NCBI GenBank assembly: GCA_965225735.1
Contig: CBDDBN010000030.1
Span: 1,116,001 to 1,180,000, forward strand
Direction: 5' to 3'
DNA: 64,000 bases
Origin: Denitrobaculum sp965225735
GTDB lineage: Bacteria > Pseudomonadota > Alphaproteobacteria > Kiloniellales > Kiloniellaceae
Shown: in pieces, positions 26,553 through 35,666 of the stretch
Layout: every line of letters begins with the position of its first letter
How positions within the stretch are numbered: the stretch's first letter is position 1
The notes under the pieces: model-generated
Told to the model about the DNA's origin: nothing
What the model saw: only the letters and a program-made list of their open reading frames with translations
Databases searched by the model: none
Translations under genes and position numbers: made by a program

Positions 26553-27211
26553 CGTGGCCGACGGACGGCGCCCTTCTCTCGTACAATGGTCGAAGACTGT
26601 GTGATAATCGTCGCGGCCTTCGCTGACTTATCAGCCGCTGATGTGAAGAGAAATTGAGACTCTTTTCTAAGCGTCTGATTTACGGCTTGAATTGCTTGCC
26701 GGCCGGGAAAAGGTGCTTTGTAGGGCGGTGTGTTTTTTGAGACACAGACTGTGTCTTTCGGGCAAAAAAAGTTGCCGTTCCTGATTCGATCTTGTTGCCA
26801 GGAAGGCCCCTCCCGAGTACACTACTCGACCTCAGCCGGGTTCTGGCGTGTCAATAAAATTCGGCAAATTTTAAATAAAAAAAACCAGCGGTAATTCTGT
26901 TTATTAGAATTACTCAAGGGAAGATTGATGTCGGAGTTAGCGAGAATTCTCGGTTAGTTTGGGGAATACTTCTATTTGTCCGAAAATGAGGAACTCTGGG
27001 GCGGGCAAATCGGCTCAAAATAACTGAATACTGAGGTGCGCCCAACGCATCTCGAAATCTATTGACTACAGGGTGCTTGGATTTTGCCGGGATTTTCATG
27101 GACAGATTTACTTTTCTCTTCGCGTAGGCGGGGGCTGTTCGCGGGCGAGGAATTCGGGTCCGAAATCAAAAATGTTCGATCGGCGCAATAGTGGGCAAAG
27201 CGGGGGATCGC
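26553..27211. other. Non-coding region upstream of dnaA
   Basis: 659 bp without a credible gene. It holds an AT-rich patch (about 26850-26915), a perfect palindrome AGACACAG-A-CTGTGTCT (26740-26756) and an inverted repeat GTAATTCT-N7-AGAATTAC (26891-26913). I find no DnaA box close to TTATCCACA and no CtrA site (TTAA-N7-TTAA), so I do not call it an origin. It must contain the dnaA promoter, which I cannot place with confidence. Confidence 0.5.
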
Positions 27212-28759
27212 ATGGGTCGCGAGCAGGCAACTGCGCGAGTAACGGAACAGTGGGCGCGAGTGAGAGGGAGGCTGCGGGCTGAAGTCGGCGAGGCCGCATT
27301 TCGTAGCTGGCTTAAACCGCTGACTCTGGTCAGTGAGACGCGGAACGTCGTCAGGATGTCCGTACCGACCCGTTTTATGCGCGACTGGGTTGCCGACAAC
27401 TATGCGGAGCGGATCCATGCGCTCTGGAATGACGAGAACGATTCCGTGCGGTCGGTCGAGATCGTCGTGCAGCCTCCGAGCCGCCCCAATCCCAAGCCTG
27501 ACGTCAACGTTGGGGCCAGCGAAGAATGCGGCGTGTCCTCGGTTGGCGCCCAGCGCAGCAAATCGCCCCTGATATCCGGTGCGAGAATGGCTGGAGATGC
27601 AGCGTCCGAGGAACGCGCCACAGGTAAGTCTGATCGAAATCGGGGCGGCGCCAAAATGGAAAAGCTGGCGAAGGATGAGTTGGAGATTGGGGACTCCGGA
27701 CTTTATGTGGAAGCGGGCCGGGCTTCCGATCGGGATATCTCTGCGCCTCTAGATCCGCGTTTTACCTTCGATAACTTCGTTGTTGGCAAGCCGAATGAGT
27801 TGGCCTACGCGGCCGCCCGCCGTGTTGCGGAGGCGGGCAATGCCCCCTTCAATCCTCTATTTCTCTACGGCGGGGTCGGTCTCGGTAAGACCCATTTGAT
27901 GCACGCCATCGCCTGGCAGATCAAAACCAAGACGCCAGAACGTAAGATCATCTACCTCTCGGCCGAGAAGTTCATGTATCAGTTTGTCCGGGCGCTGCGC
28001 ACCAAGGACACCATGTCCTTCAAGGAGCAGTTCCGTTCGGTCGATATTCTGATGATCGACGATGTCCAGTTTATCGGCGGCCGTGAGGCAACACAGGAAG
28101 AGTTTTTCCATACCTTCAACGCCCTGGTGGATCAGAACAGGCAGGTCGTGATCTCGGCGGACAAGTCGCCGTCGGATCTGGAAGGCGTCGAAGAGCGGAT
28201 GCGCTCGCGTCTTGGCTGGGGACTGGTGGCGGATATTCATCCGACGACCTATGAGCTGCGCCTTGGGATCCTGCAGTCTAAGTCTGAGCAGCTCGACGTC
28301 GAGATTCCGTCCAAGGTCCTTGAGTTCCTGGCCCACAAGATTACCTCGAACGTCCGCGAGCTGGAGGGGGCGTTGAACCGGATCGTGGCGCACGCCACGC
28401 TGGTCGGTCGGTCGGTAACGCTGGAAACCACCCAGGACGTGTTGCACGACCTGCTGCGCGCGAACGACCGCCGCGTGACGATCGAGGAAATCCAAAAGCG
28501 GGTTGCCGAACACTACAATGTTCGCATTGCCGATATGCACTCTGCGCGTCGCGCGCGCGCCATCGCCCGGCCGCGTCAGGTCGCCATGTACCTCTCCAAG
28601 CATCTGACCTCCCGTTCTTTGCCGGAGATCGGACGCAAGTTTGGCGGCAGGGACCATACGACGGTGATGCATGCAGTCCGCAAGATCGATGAGCTGAAAT
28701 CCACGGACTCGAACTTCGCCGAAGACGTTGAGCTGCTGCGGCGTATGCTTGAGGGTTGA
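27212..28759 (+). CDS. dnaA: Chromosomal replication initiator DnaA
   Basis: 515-residue AAA+ initiator that binds oriC and opens the duplex. Domain I is about 10-85, a long low-complexity domain II linker about 90-180, the ATPase domain follows with Walker A GGVGLGKT (220-227) and Walker B LMIDDVQF, and the C-terminal DNA-binding domain carries GRDHTTVMHAVRKI. The ATG at 27212 after GGGGGA is preferred; an in-frame GTG 21 bp upstream is the alternative. Confidence 0.96.
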   Translation: MGREQATARVTEQWARVRGRLRAEVGEAAFRSWLKPLTLVSETRNVVRMSVPTRFMRDWVADNYAERIHALWNDENDSVRSVEIVVQPPSRPNPKPDVNVGASEECGVSSVGAQRSKSPLISGARMAGDAASEERATGKSDRNRGGAKMEKLAKDELEIGDSGLYVEAGRASDRDISAPLDPRFTFDNFVVGKPNELAYAAARRVAEAGNAPFNPLFLYGGVGLGKTHLMHAIAWQIKTKTPERKIIYLSAEKFMYQFVRALRTKDTMSFKEQFRSVDILMIDDVQFIGGREATQEEFFHTFNALVDQNRQVVISADKSPSDLEGVEERMRSRLGWGLVADIHPTTYELRLGILQSKSEQLDVEIPSKVLEFLAHKITSNVRELEGALNRIVAHATLVGRSVTLETTQDVLHDLLRANDRRVTIEEIQKRVAEHYNVRIADMHSARRARAIARPRQVAMYLSKHLTSRSLPEIGRKFGGRDHTTVMHAVRKIDELKSTDSNFAEDVELLRRMLEG

Positions 28760-28786
28760 TCATATTTTTCGTTTTTTCAACTAGTT

Positions 28787-28825
28787 AACGGCTGTGCATC
28801 CTTGGTGGCGCACAGCCGTTTTCTT
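28787..28825 (+). terminator. Terminator between dnaA and dnaN
   Basis: A perfect 11-bp stem, AACGGCTGTGC (28787-28797) with GCACAGCCGTT (28810-28820), followed by a T-rich TTCTTT. It suggests that dnaN is not simply read through from dnaA. Confidence 0.8.
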
Positions 28826-28941
28826 TGCCGAGAGGCATGCCCTGGTTTTATGGCTACGTCGCGCTCTGAATTGAGCCTGCGGATGAGTGTCTTAACCGGC
28901 TGATTTTTGTTCAGAATCGGCGCATTTCGCCGCTCTAAACA

Positions 28942-28971
28942 TTTACCTGATGCAGCAGCGCAGTCTATACT
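28942..28971 (+). promoter_or_regulatory. Candidate dnaN promoter
   Basis: TTTACC (28942-28947), 18-bp spacer, TATACT (28966-28971). The -10 matches 5 of 6 and the -35 matches 4 of 6. It lies in the 361-bp dnaA-dnaN gap, after the terminator. Otherwise the gap shows nothing recognisable. Confidence 0.4.
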
Positions 28972-29120
28972 GCCGCCCCCGAGTCGCTGCGGACTTTCGG
29001 CAAGAGTCAGCAGGGGATTCGGACAAAGGACAACAGCCTTGCGGTGGCCGTATTTTCGGCTCTTTGCCGGGGGGCAAATTAGACGGACAACTCTCGCCGG
29101 GAAAGACGTTTCGTACCAAT

Positions 29121-30239
29121 ATGAAGCTGACCATTGAACGCGCCGCCCTGCTGAAATCGCTGGCACATGTACAGAGCGTCGTTGAACGCCGCAATACCAT
29201 CCCGATCCTGTCAAATGTTCTGTTGGAAGCCGGTGACGGCAAGTTGTCTTTGACGGCGACCGACATGGATCTGACCATCGTAGACGAGGTTGAGGCCGCC
29301 GTCGGCGAGCCTGGCGCGACAACAGCGCCGGCCCATACCTTTTACGACATTGTGCGTAAGCTGCCAGACGGTGCGCAGGTCGAGGTGACCGCAGGGGGCG
29401 ATGCGTCGCAGATGACCTTGAAAGCCGGTCGCTCGACCTTCACGTTGGCCACCCTGCCCAAGGAAGACTTTCCGGCCGGTGGTGACGCCGAACTGCCGCA
29501 GGGTTTTGCGCTGCAGGCAGGCGAACTGCGCAATCTGATCGACCGGACCCGTTTCGCGATTTCAACCGAGGAAACGCGTTATTACCTTAACGGGATCTAC
29601 GTGCATGCCACGGAATCCGAAGGTGTCGACGTGTTGCGCGCGGTGGCGACAGACGGTCACCGGCTGGCCCGCTTCGAGATGCCGCTACCGGCTGGCGCGG
29701 CCAATATGCCGGGCGTCATCGTGCCACGGAAAACCGTGGGCGAGCTGCGTAAGCTGATCGACGAACGTGACGAGGCTATCGAGGTGGCTTTGTCGGAGAC
29801 CAAGGTGCGCTTCGCTTTCGGTCCGACTGTGCTGACCTCGAAACTGATCGACGGCACTTTCCCGGACTATGAGCGGGTAATTCCCTCTTCGAACGACAAG
29901 ATGCTGCAGGTCGACTGTAAAGCTTTTGCCCAGGCTGTGGATCGTGTCTCCACCATCTCGACCGAAAAGTCACGAGCGGTGAAAATGGCGCTGAATGGCA
30001 GTGCTATGACCCTATCGGCGACCAGCCCGGAAAACGGTAGCGCGGTGGAGGAGATCGAGGTCGATTATGGTGGCGACGCCATCGAGATCGGCTTCAATTC
30101 CCGTTATCTCCTGGATATTGCGATGCAGATCGAGGGAGACAGTGCCGTTTTTGCCATGGCGGATGCTGCTTCGCCAACGATCGTACAGGATGTCAAGGAC
30201 GCGAGCGCGCTCTACGTCCTGATGCCGATGCGTGTCTAA
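29121..30239 (+). CDS. dnaN: DNA polymerase III beta subunit (sliding clamp)
   Basis: 372-residue ring-forming processivity clamp, beginning MKLTIERAALLKSLAHVQSVVERRNTIPILSNVLL in pieces matching the family, with three repeated clamp domains of about 120 residues and the C-terminal PMRV end (family end PMRL). The frame is open 57 codons upstream, but the ATG at 29121 is the family start. Separated from dnaA by a terminator and a candidate promoter. Confidence 0.97.
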   Translation: MKLTIERAALLKSLAHVQSVVERRNTIPILSNVLLEAGDGKLSLTATDMDLTIVDEVEAAVGEPGATTAPAHTFYDIVRKLPDGAQVEVTAGGDASQMTLKAGRSTFTLATLPKEDFPAGGDAELPQGFALQAGELRNLIDRTRFAISTEETRYYLNGIYVHATESEGVDVLRAVATDGHRLARFEMPLPAGAANMPGVIVPRKTVGELRKLIDERDEAIEVALSETKVRFAFGPTVLTSKLIDGTFPDYERVIPSSNDKMLQVDCKAFAQAVDRVSTISTEKSRAVKMALNGSAMTLSATSPENGSAVEEIEVDYGGDAIEIGFNSRYLLDIAMQIEGDSAVFAMADAASPTIVQDVKDASALYVLMPMRV

Positions 30240-30263
30240 CAAACGTCTCGGTCCACTTTAAAA

Positions 30264-30294
30264 GGCCCGGATCGGGATTACCCGGATTCGGGCC
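30264..30294 (+). terminator. Hairpin between dnaN and recF
   Basis: GGCCCG (30264-30269) pairs with CGGGCC (30289-30294), with inner pairing of CGG/CCG. It is followed by only two T residues, so this is at most a weak terminator. Confidence 0.4.
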
Positions 30295-30360
30295 GTTCCC
30301 TGCGTGAGTTCGAAGAAGCCGCGCACTCTTAGCATGGCGATCGCTAATCAGAAGGATCAC

Positions 30361-31689
30361 ATGGCCCCTGACTTGGCCTCTGACATTTTGCAGGATTCGG
30401 TTCGACAGGGACCGGTGTGTGCCTGGGATGCAGCGCTGGCTCCCAATGGTCGCCGCGCGGTGGATTCGATGATCGGCAACAGTCTGTGGCTTTCCCGTCT
30501 GACGTTGACAGGATTCCGCAGCTATCAGGCGGCGAGTCTTGTCGTGACGCCCGGACCGGTGATTTTGACCGGGGCGAATGGTGCCGGAAAGACCAATCTG
30601 CTCGAAGCGATCTCCTTTCTGTCGCCAGGCCGGGGTTTGCGGTCTGCTAAACTGTCGGAGATCGCCCAGAGAAAACCCGGTGCGAATGAGTCCGATGGGC
30701 GGGATCCGGGCCAGACGAACTGGGCTGTCGCCGCCGAAATCGAGACTCCCGATGGTTCGCGCGCCGTTGGAACTGGCCGCGATGTATCCGCTGGTAACGG
30801 TGGATCTCTCCGCGAACGGCGGCTGGTGAAGATTGACGGTGAATTCGTGCGCGGACAGCAGGCGCTGAGCGAGATCCTGTCTGTTGTTTGGCTCACGCCA
30901 CAGATGGACGGCCTGTTTCGGGAGTCTGCCTCTGGCAGGCGGCGTTTTCTTGACCGGCTGACCTATGGCTTTGATCCGGAACATGCGGGCCGGATCTCCG
31001 CTTATGAGCATGCGATGCGCGAGCGATCGCGGCTTCTGAAAAGCGGTCGCGCCGACAATGCCTGGCTGGCTTCGTTGGAAGATACGATGGCGCGTTACGG
31101 CGTCGCAATTGCCGCCGCGCGGCGGGCCTTTCTGGAGCGGCTCGCCCGTTCAGGCGCGGCGGCGGTCAGTGCTTTTCCTCAGGCGCGGCTGGCACTTGCC
31201 GGCGACCTGGAGGCTCAGCTTGAAGGTCAACCAGCCTTGGCTGTGGAAGACTCTCTGCGCGATCTGCTGGCGGCTGGGCGGGGACGCGACGCGGAAACGG
31301 GTGGAGCGTCAGTCGGACCCCATCGCAGTGATCTTGTTGTGCATCATGTGGCTAAAGATATGCCGGCGGCTCTTTGCTCAACGGGCGAGCAGAAAGCGCT
31401 GCTCATCTCCATGGTGCTGGCTCATGCGCGACTGGTTACTTTAGATCGCGGTGCGCCACCGTTGTTATTGCTGGATGAAGTGGCGGCCCATCTGGATGTC
31501 ACGCGGCGCGCGGCTCTTTACGACGAAATCTTGGCGCTGGGAGCGCAGGCCTGGCTGACGGGAACCGAAAGCTCGGTGTTCCTGGAGCTGGCGGAACAGG
31601 CGCAGTTTTTCTCTGTGCAGGATGGTGAGATCGCACTTTGCGACGCGCCCCGGCATCAGGATCAAGCTGGGCAAATCAGTGGAAGTTGA
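30361..31689 (+). CDS. recF: DNA replication and repair protein RecF
   Basis: SMC-like ATPase that loads RecA at gaps. The core begins SLWLSRLTLTGFRSYQ and holds Walker A GANGAGKT; the C-terminal Walker B region reads LLLLDEVAAHLD. With the ATG at 30361 (AGAAGGA upstream) the protein has 442 residues, about 35 more than the core needs; the ATG at 30469 would give 406 residues and also has a plausible ribosome site. An initial GTG at 30304 lacks one. It ends 5 nt before gyrB, so the two are co-expressed. Confidence 0.9.
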   Translation: MAPDLASDILQDSVRQGPVCAWDAALAPNGRRAVDSMIGNSLWLSRLTLTGFRSYQAASLVVTPGPVILTGANGAGKTNLLEAISFLSPGRGLRSAKLSEIAQRKPGANESDGRDPGQTNWAVAAEIETPDGSRAVGTGRDVSAGNGGSLRERRLVKIDGEFVRGQQALSEILSVVWLTPQMDGLFRESASGRRRFLDRLTYGFDPEHAGRISAYEHAMRERSRLLKSGRADNAWLASLEDTMARYGVAIAAARRAFLERLARSGAAAVSAFPQARLALAGDLEAQLEGQPALAVEDSLRDLLAAGRGRDAETGGASVGPHRSDLVVHHVAKDMPAALCSTGEQKALLISMVLAHARLVTLDRGAPPLLLLDEVAAHLDVTRRAALYDEILALGAQAWLTGTESSVFLELAEQAQFFSVQDGEIALCDAPRHQDQAGQISGS

Positions 31690-31694
31690 GAGAT

Positions 31695-34136
31695 ATGACG
31701 GATAACGGTGACAACGAAATCGCCGGTGGTAACGCCGAGTATGGTGCGGACTCCATCAAGGTGCTTCGCGGCCTGGAAGCGGTGCGCAAGCGACCGGGCA
31801 TGTATATCGGCGACACCGACGACGGCTCGGGCCTTCACCATATGGTCTATGAGGTGGTCGACAATTCCATCGACGAGGCCCTCGCCGGACACTGCGACAC
31901 GGTCGATGTGATCCTGAATGGCGACGGGTCCGTCTCGGTACAGGATAACGGCCGCGGCATTCCGGTCGACATCCATCCGGAGGAAGGCGTTTCCGCGGCA
32001 GAGGTCATCATGACCCAGCTTCATGCCGGCGGGAAGTTCGACCAGAACTCCTACAAGGTCTCCGGCGGGCTGCACGGGGTCGGCGTTTCCGTGGTCAATG
32101 CACTGTCCGAATGGCTCGAGCTGACCATCTGGCGCGAGGGCAAAGAACACAAGATGCGGTTCCTCGACGGCGAAGCGGAAGCACCGCTTGAGGTCGTGGC
32201 TGAAAACGTCGAGCGCAGCGGCACGCGGATCACCTTCTTCCCCTCCAAGCAAACCTTCACCATGACGGAGTTCGATCTTCCGACCCTGGAACATCGTCTG
32301 CGTGAGCTGGCATTCCTGAATTCCGGCGTGCGTCTGAAGCTGACGGACAACCGACACGCGGAGCCGGTCGAGCATGATCTGCATTACGAAGGCGGTCTCG
32401 AGGCCTTCGTGAACTATCTGGACCGGACCAAATCGCCGCTGTTCGAGCCGCCGGTCGTGATGTCAGCGGAACGCGACGGCGTGACGGTGGAGGTCGCCCT
32501 GCAGTGGACGGATAGCTATCACGAGACCGTTCTCTGTTTTACCAATAACATTCCGCAGCGCGACGGCGGGACTCATCTGGCCGGTTTCCGAGCTGCTCTG
32601 ACCCGGCAGATCAACGCCTACGCGACCTCGTCCGGAATCGCCAAAAAGGAAAAAGTGAACCTGACCGGGGATGATTCCCGCGAGGGTCTGACCTGCGTCC
32701 TTTCGGTCAAGGTGCCGGATCCGAAGTTTTCGAGTCAGACCAAGGACAAGTTGGTGTCCTCAGAGGTGCGGCCTATTGTTGAAGGCGTGGTTAACGACCG
32801 GCTGAGTCAGTATTTCGAGGAGCACCCGGCGGAGGCCAAGCGCGTGGTCTCCAAGGTGGTTGAGGCCGCCGCTGCACGCGAGGCGGCGCGCAAAGCGCGC
32901 GAGCTGACCCGGCGGAAGGGCGCGCTGGACGTTGCTTCTTTGCCTGGCAAACTTGCGGACTGCCAGGAACGCGATCCGGCACTTTCCGAACTCTTTATCG
33001 TCGAGGGCGATTCGGCCGGCGGCTCAGCCAAGCAGGGCCGCGATCGGAAGTTCCAGGCCATCTTGCCTCTGCGCGGCAAGATCCTGAACGTCGAGCGGGC
33101 CCGGTTCGACAAGATGCTCTCGTCGCAGGAAATCGGCACTCTGATTACGGCTTTGGGAACCGGTATCGGGCGCGATGAGTTCAATATCGACAAACTGCGT
33201 TACCACAAGATCATCATCATGACCGACGCGGATGTCGACGGAAGCCACATCCGGACCCTGCTGTTGACCTTCTTCTACCGCCAAATGAGCGAAATTATTG
33301 AGCGCGGGCATCTATATATTGCGCAACCTCCCCTCTATAGTGCCAAAAAGGGCGATTCCCTGCGCTACCTGAAGGACGACCGGGAGATGGAGGCGCACCT
33401 GATCGAAAGCGGTTCGCGTGGCGGCACGCTGGTTACCGGCGGCGGCGCGCAGATCGCAGGCGCGGACTTGGAGGAACTGGTCCGTCGTGCGGTCCAGGCT
33501 AAGAACCTCATGGAGCCACTGATCCGCAAGGTCGGTAACAGCCTGATCGTCGAGCAGGCTGCGATCGCCGGGGCGCTTGGCCTTCAAATGGCTGACGATT
33601 CTGATGCTGCGGAGGCCGCGGCAGCAGCCGTCGCGGCTCGTTTGGATGAGCTTGCGCTCGACCTCGAACGCGGTTGGCAGGGTCATGCAAGCGAAGGCGG
33701 CGGACTTGTTTTCACCCGTCTGCTCCGTGGCCTCACGGAACGCCGCATCATCGACGCGGCGGTGTTGCGGTCTGTAGAGGCTCGGCATCTGGACGAGATG
33801 GCCGGCGACCTGCGTGATGTCTACCAGACGACCGGTGTGCTCAAAAGTAAGGACCGTGAGTATCCGATTTCAGGACCCTTGAGCCTGGCCGACGCGGTTT
33901 TCGAAATCGGACGAAAGGGCGTGAAATTCTCCCGCTACAAGGGGCTGGGCGAGATGAACCCCGAACAGCTGTGGGAAACAACCCTCGACCCCAACGTGAG
34001 AGCGCTGCTGCAGGTCAAAATCGCTCATAGCGACGATGCATCGGATATTTTTTCCACTTTAATGGGAGATATTGTTGAACCGCGGCGCGATTTCATTCAG
34101 TCTCATGCTCTAGAGGTGGCAAATCTCGATGTCTAA
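31695..34136 (+). CDS. gyrB: DNA gyrase subunit B
   Basis: 813-residue ATPase subunit of type II topoisomerase. GHKL ATPase domain with RKRPGMYIGDT and DNGRGIPVD, transducer domain, TOPRIM domain with EGDSAGGSAKQGRDR and DADVDGSHI, and the C-terminal GEMNPEQLWETT segment. The start is the ATG at 31695, 20 codons into the open frame, giving the normal N-terminus. Fourth gene of the dnaA-dnaN-recF-gyrB cluster. Confidence 0.97.
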   Translation: MTDNGDNEIAGGNAEYGADSIKVLRGLEAVRKRPGMYIGDTDDGSGLHHMVYEVVDNSIDEALAGHCDTVDVILNGDGSVSVQDNGRGIPVDIHPEEGVSAAEVIMTQLHAGGKFDQNSYKVSGGLHGVGVSVVNALSEWLELTIWREGKEHKMRFLDGEAEAPLEVVAENVERSGTRITFFPSKQTFTMTEFDLPTLEHRLRELAFLNSGVRLKLTDNRHAEPVEHDLHYEGGLEAFVNYLDRTKSPLFEPPVVMSAERDGVTVEVALQWTDSYHETVLCFTNNIPQRDGGTHLAGFRAALTRQINAYATSSGIAKKEKVNLTGDDSREGLTCVLSVKVPDPKFSSQTKDKLVSSEVRPIVEGVVNDRLSQYFEEHPAEAKRVVSKVVEAAAAREAARKARELTRRKGALDVASLPGKLADCQERDPALSELFIVEGDSAGGSAKQGRDRKFQAILPLRGKILNVERARFDKMLSSQEIGTLITALGTGIGRDEFNIDKLRYHKIIIMTDADVDGSHIRTLLLTFFYRQMSEIIERGHLYIAQPPLYSAKKGDSLRYLKDDREMEAHLIESGSRGGTLVTGGGAQIAGADLEELVRRAVQAKNLMEPLIRKVGNSLIVEQAAIAGALGLQMADDSDAAEAAAAAVAARLDELALDLERGWQGHASEGGGLVFTRLLRGLTERRIIDAAVLRSVEARHLDEMAGDLRDVYQTTGVLKSKDREYPISGPLSLADAVFEIGRKGVKFSRYKGLGEMNPEQLWETTLDPNVRALLQVKIAHSDDASDIFSTLMGDIVEPRRDFIQSHALEVANLDV

Positions 34137-34184
34137 TGTTCGGGAGACGGGACGTCGAGTTAGGGGCTGATTTGAGGAAACTCC

Positions 34185-34199
34185 GTTCAGGTAGTGAAC
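34185..34199. promoter_or_regulatory. Palindrome upstream of the XRE regulator gene
   Basis: GTTCA-GGTAG-TGAAC, a perfect 5-bp inverted repeat with 5-bp centre, 128 bp before the regulator start; a further GTTCAA half lies about 35 bp downstream. It could be an autoregulatory operator; this is inference. Confidence 0.3.
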
Positions 34200-34327
34200 A
34201 GGAGTAATCACAAACAGATTGTTTTTGCCACTTGGTTCAACTTATCGTAGGCCAAAGCCAGGCACTATGGTGTTGGGTGGTGTTTGGGATTGGATGTTAC
34301 GGAAAGCAAAGGGAACGGCGAAAGACG

Positions 34328-34699
34328 ATGGCAAGTGAAAAGGATGCACATATCGGCAGACGACTCTTGCAGGCCCGCGTTTCGCAAGGCTTGAGTCAGG
34401 ATGACCTCGGTTCCATGGTGGGGGTGAGCTTTCAGCAGATTCAGAAGTACGAAAAGGGACTGAACAGAATCGGCAGTGGCCGGCTCTGGGATCTCAGCGT
34501 AGCGCTGAACGTTCCAATCGTGTATTTTTTCGAAGGGCTCGCAGATAAGGGTAAAACAGCAACTTCGGCTTCCGAGCTGGCGGATACCAGAGTGACGCAC
34601 AGCATGGTCGAAGTAGCGCGGGCGTTCGGCGCCATCGAAGACAGCAACGTTAAGTCCTCATTCTTGCGATTGCTGAAGGCAACCAGCGGCAAAGTGTGA
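34328..34699 (+). CDS. XRE-family helix-turn-helix regulator
   Basis: 123 residues with an N-terminal HTH_3 domain (about 8-65): GRRLLQARVSQGLSQDDLGSMVGVSFQQIQKYEKGLNRI, interrupted here only for length. This FQQIQKYEKG form is common in alphaproteobacterial XRE regulators. The C-terminal half (about 75-123) is helical and probably oligomerises. The start is the ATG giving MASEKD after a GGCGAAAGA stretch; earlier in-frame codons are non-family. Upstream of an unrecognised gene on the same strand. Confidence 0.85.
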   Translation: MASEKDAHIGRRLLQARVSQGLSQDDLGSMVGVSFQQIQKYEKGLNRIGSGRLWDLSVALNVPIVYFFEGLADKGKTATSASELADTRVTHSMVEVARAFGAIEDSNVKSSFLRLLKATSGKV

Positions 34700-34760
34700 C
34701 GCAGTCTTCGCTCTTTATTGCCCTGCTGCCGCTTTTGGCTGGCGGGCATGGGATAGCGTT

Positions 34761-35666
34761 ATGTTTGGAGACTGGTGGATAGACGATATGGGAAAGTGGC
34801 GGGCGGCTGAGCTGCCCGGCGCAGAGGCTGAGTCTGCCGTTCCCATCGGCCCTGAACTCCGTGAACAGCAAACCGCTTATCGGCAGCTCGGACTGGTTAA
34901 GGCCTCCTTGACTCCGACCACCATTACCTTCCGCTGGGATATCTGGTACGCCGCACCGGAAGCGATCGATTCCATGATCGAATTTCTGGAGGTGGACAAA
35001 CAGCCACGGCGGATCGTGCTCGACTTCTTCTATGGCGGCTGGGTCACTGAAACCTTTTACGTACCTTCTGCCGCCATCTCACGCATCCAGCAAACCACGT
35101 CTTTCCGCTTGGTCGAGTTGATCGATACGATCTTCGTGCAGGAGCAGAAGTTCGAAGCCATCGATCATAGTAGCGACGTTATTAAGCGCGGTTACGAGTA
35201 CTTTGAAAAGACGGAACATCTGTTCGACGTTAGCGACGAACATGCGTTTAAATCTTTGTATTCAAAGACACTTGTTTACGCTGAAGGCGAAACGGAAGAG
35301 CTTTTCCTTCGCCTTCACGTTGGCCAGAACGCCGCCATTGCGCGCGTGACGCAGTCAAGCCTGCCCTATTCCCATGCTGTGTCTTCGGGCGTCGTTTCAA
35401 GGCCGAGCGGACGCTATGGGAAGATGGTTTCGGCCGCATACAACGGGGTTCTGCAAAAGCGAGAACCCCGGTTGCATCACGTCCGCGCCCTGTTTAGGCG
35501 CGAAAACAGCGAGCCATTCTGGGTGCCCTACCAGAGACTGCTCTATCCCAGTGAGCTCTCAGATGGCACGCCGGTTTTCATTTGCCTGTCCGATATAACC
35601 GAGGACGTTAATATCCCATTCCTACAGCCAAATCGGCCTGGCTCGATTCATGGGTCAAGTCTATAA
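34761..35666 (+). CDS. Uncharacterised protein, possible PAS-like C-terminus
   Basis: 301 residues, no signal peptide or membrane helix. I do not recognise the family. The N-terminal half includes FRWDIWYAAPEAIDSMIEF and VLDFFYGGWVTETFYV. The C-terminal half contains REPRLHHVRALFRR, YQRLLYPSELSDGTPVFICL and DITED, a layout loosely like the last strands of PAS-like sensor domains. It follows the XRE gene by 61 bp on the same strand and its end overlaps a leftward gene by 59 bp. Codon use is plausible and it has no internal stop. A sensory role is only a guess. Confidence 0.7.
   Translation: MFGDWWIDDMGKWRAAELPGAEAESAVPIGPELREQQTAYRQLGLVKASLTPTTITFRWDIWYAAPEAIDSMIEFLEVDKQPRRIVLDFFYGGWVTETFYVPSAAISRIQQTTSFRLVELIDTIFVQEQKFEAIDHSSDVIKRGYEYFEKTEHLFDVSDEHAFKSLYSKTLVYAEGETEELFLRLHVGQNAAIARVTQSSLPYSHAVSSGVVSRPSGRYGKMVSAAYNGVLQKREPRLHHVRALFRRENSEPFWVPYQRLLYPSELSDGTPVFICLSDITEDVNIPFLQPNRPGSIHGSSL

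Noticed and set aside
26553..27211. Chromosomal replication origin next to dnaA
   Set aside because: No DnaA box close to TTATCCACA and no CtrA site visible; alphaproteobacterial origins are often elsewhere.
35608..35666. Toxin-antitoxin pair at the overlapping unknown genes
   Set aside because: Both proteins are too large and convergent rather than operonic, and neither resembles a known toxin or antitoxin.
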